Of a stretch of 5,558 nucleotides of DNA, positions 5,098 to 5,558 are shown in pieces. The position numbers and the translations under genes were made by a program. The DNA lies in assembly GCA_020634495.1 (NCBI GenBank), contig JACKBR010000103.1, positions 1 to 5,558 on the forward strand. The letters run 5' to 3'. Each line of letters begins with the position of its first letter. Within the stretch, counting starts at the first letter, position 1. This stretch comes from Ardenticatenaceae bacterium (GTDB lineage Bacteria > Chloroflexota > Anaerolineae > Promineifilales > Promineifilaceae). The notes below the pieces were generated by a model. The model made no database searches and was not told the origin of the DNA. It saw nothing but the letters and a program-made list of their open reading frames with translations.

Positions 5098-5558
5098 TCA
5101 AGAATGCCTGACCCATTCTTTCAAATCAGCGTCGACCCGATTCAAAGCTAGCAATTTTATGCCCGCCGACCACCAGTTGTCTTTTCTTAGCTCGCTATTT
5201 GTAATTTCTGCTGCATAGGCTTGCGCTGCCTCCGTCCACCCGTCGCGAGCGAAGCCGAGGTAATAGACGCGCCATTGGCCACGTTTCGGCACAATCTCGC
5301 CTGTCTTTTCGATTAATTGGCGTAACACCGTGCGACTGACAGGCCGATCTTGCCATTTACATTCGCCCAAGATTATCGTTTTTTCCATTGAATTGATGCC
5401 AACCACATCTACCTGAGCCTGCCGTGTCCAGGCGCTGCCAACCTGATCCGGGGCAAACGGCAAAATGCCGCGAACACCAGCCCGCAGCGTCCACTCGCGG
5501 CACAACTCTTCCCAGGTATGCGTTCCAATGAAATCCAGCAGATGGCGTTTAATTTCTG
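5098..5558 (-). CDS. DUF234-type protein, C-terminal part (probable ATPase C-terminus)
   Basis: The frame is open to the window edge, so the gene is cut; 152 residues are visible. Seventeen codons before the TTG at 5503-5505 are clearly coding (HLLDFIGTHTWEELCREW), so translation does not start there. The pattern WEELCREW, then LPFAPDQVGSAWTR, QVDVVGIN, ILGECKW and LRQLIEKTGEIVP matches the DUF234 domain, usually found at the C-terminus of archaeal-type P-loop ATPases in archaea and Chloroflexota. The Glu of WEEL, Asp of QVDVV and Glu-x-Lys of GECKW form a PD-(D/E)xK nuclease-like core, so DNA cleavage is possible; activity in this family is not established as far as I know. The end (GIKLLALNRVDADLKEW) is complete. 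The ATPase half must lie beyond 5558 if present. A stand-alone nuclease-like protein is the alternative. Confidence 0.75.
   Translation of the reverse strand, partial: EIKRHLLDFIGTHTWEELCREWTLRAGVRGILPFAPDQVGSAWTRQAQVDVVGINSMEKTIILGECKWQDRPVSRTVLRQLIEKTGEIVPKRGQWRVYYLGFARDGWTEAAQAYAAEITNSELRKDNWWSAGIKLLALNRVDADLKEWVRHS

Overview
The window reads as a stretch of bacterial chromosome, most likely from a Chloroflexota (Anaerolineae/Caldilineae-like) genome. The histidine kinase N-terminus, with a short Met-rich loop between two membrane helices, and the DUF234-type protein at the right edge resemble proteins I associate with that phylum. This assignment is family-level recognition, not a search result. 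All full-length genes lie on the minus strand.

Layout from left to right. (1) Positions 1 to about 1503 hold one end of a Tn3-family transposon. It contains the N-terminal 150 codons of a transposase (cut by the window start), an upstream serine resolvase with a long ISXc5-like C-terminal extension, a probable res region just upstream of the resolvase, and a candidate terminal inverted repeat at about 1464-1503 with a perfect internal hairpin. (2) Positions 1646-3438 are a two-component operon: an OmpR/PhoB-type response regulator followed, with a 4-base ATGA overlap, by a membrane histidine kinase. The kinase has what looks like a locally compensated double frameshift in its second dimerization helix, starting inside a perfect 18-bp palindrome. 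This operon, and only this operon, carries six copies of the octamer ACGGCCGT. (3) Positions 3439-3740 hold the regulator's upstream region, a cluster of overlapping inverted repeats and a plus-strand remnant of a tyrosine recombinase C-terminus. (4) Positions 3741-4709 encode a complete XerC/D-like tyrosine recombinase, with a recognisable -35/-10 promoter, a palindrome in its leader and a good ribosome binding site. (5) Positions 4762-5097 are AT-rich DNA with small palindromes and no convincing gene. (6) Positions 5098-5558 are the C-terminal half of a DUF234-type protein with a restriction-endonuclease-like core, continuing past the window.

In functional terms, two recombination systems (Tn3 transposase/resolvase and a tyrosine recombinase beside an older recombinase remnant) flank a host-type sensor/regulator pair. 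The transposon ends about 140 bp beyond the kinase stop codon and so spares the operon. I see no CRISPR array, rRNA or tRNA. I do not see a clearly new multi-gene system. The points most worth checking are the frameshift pair in the kinase, the ACGGCCGT bias, and the recombinase remnant with its inverted repeats.
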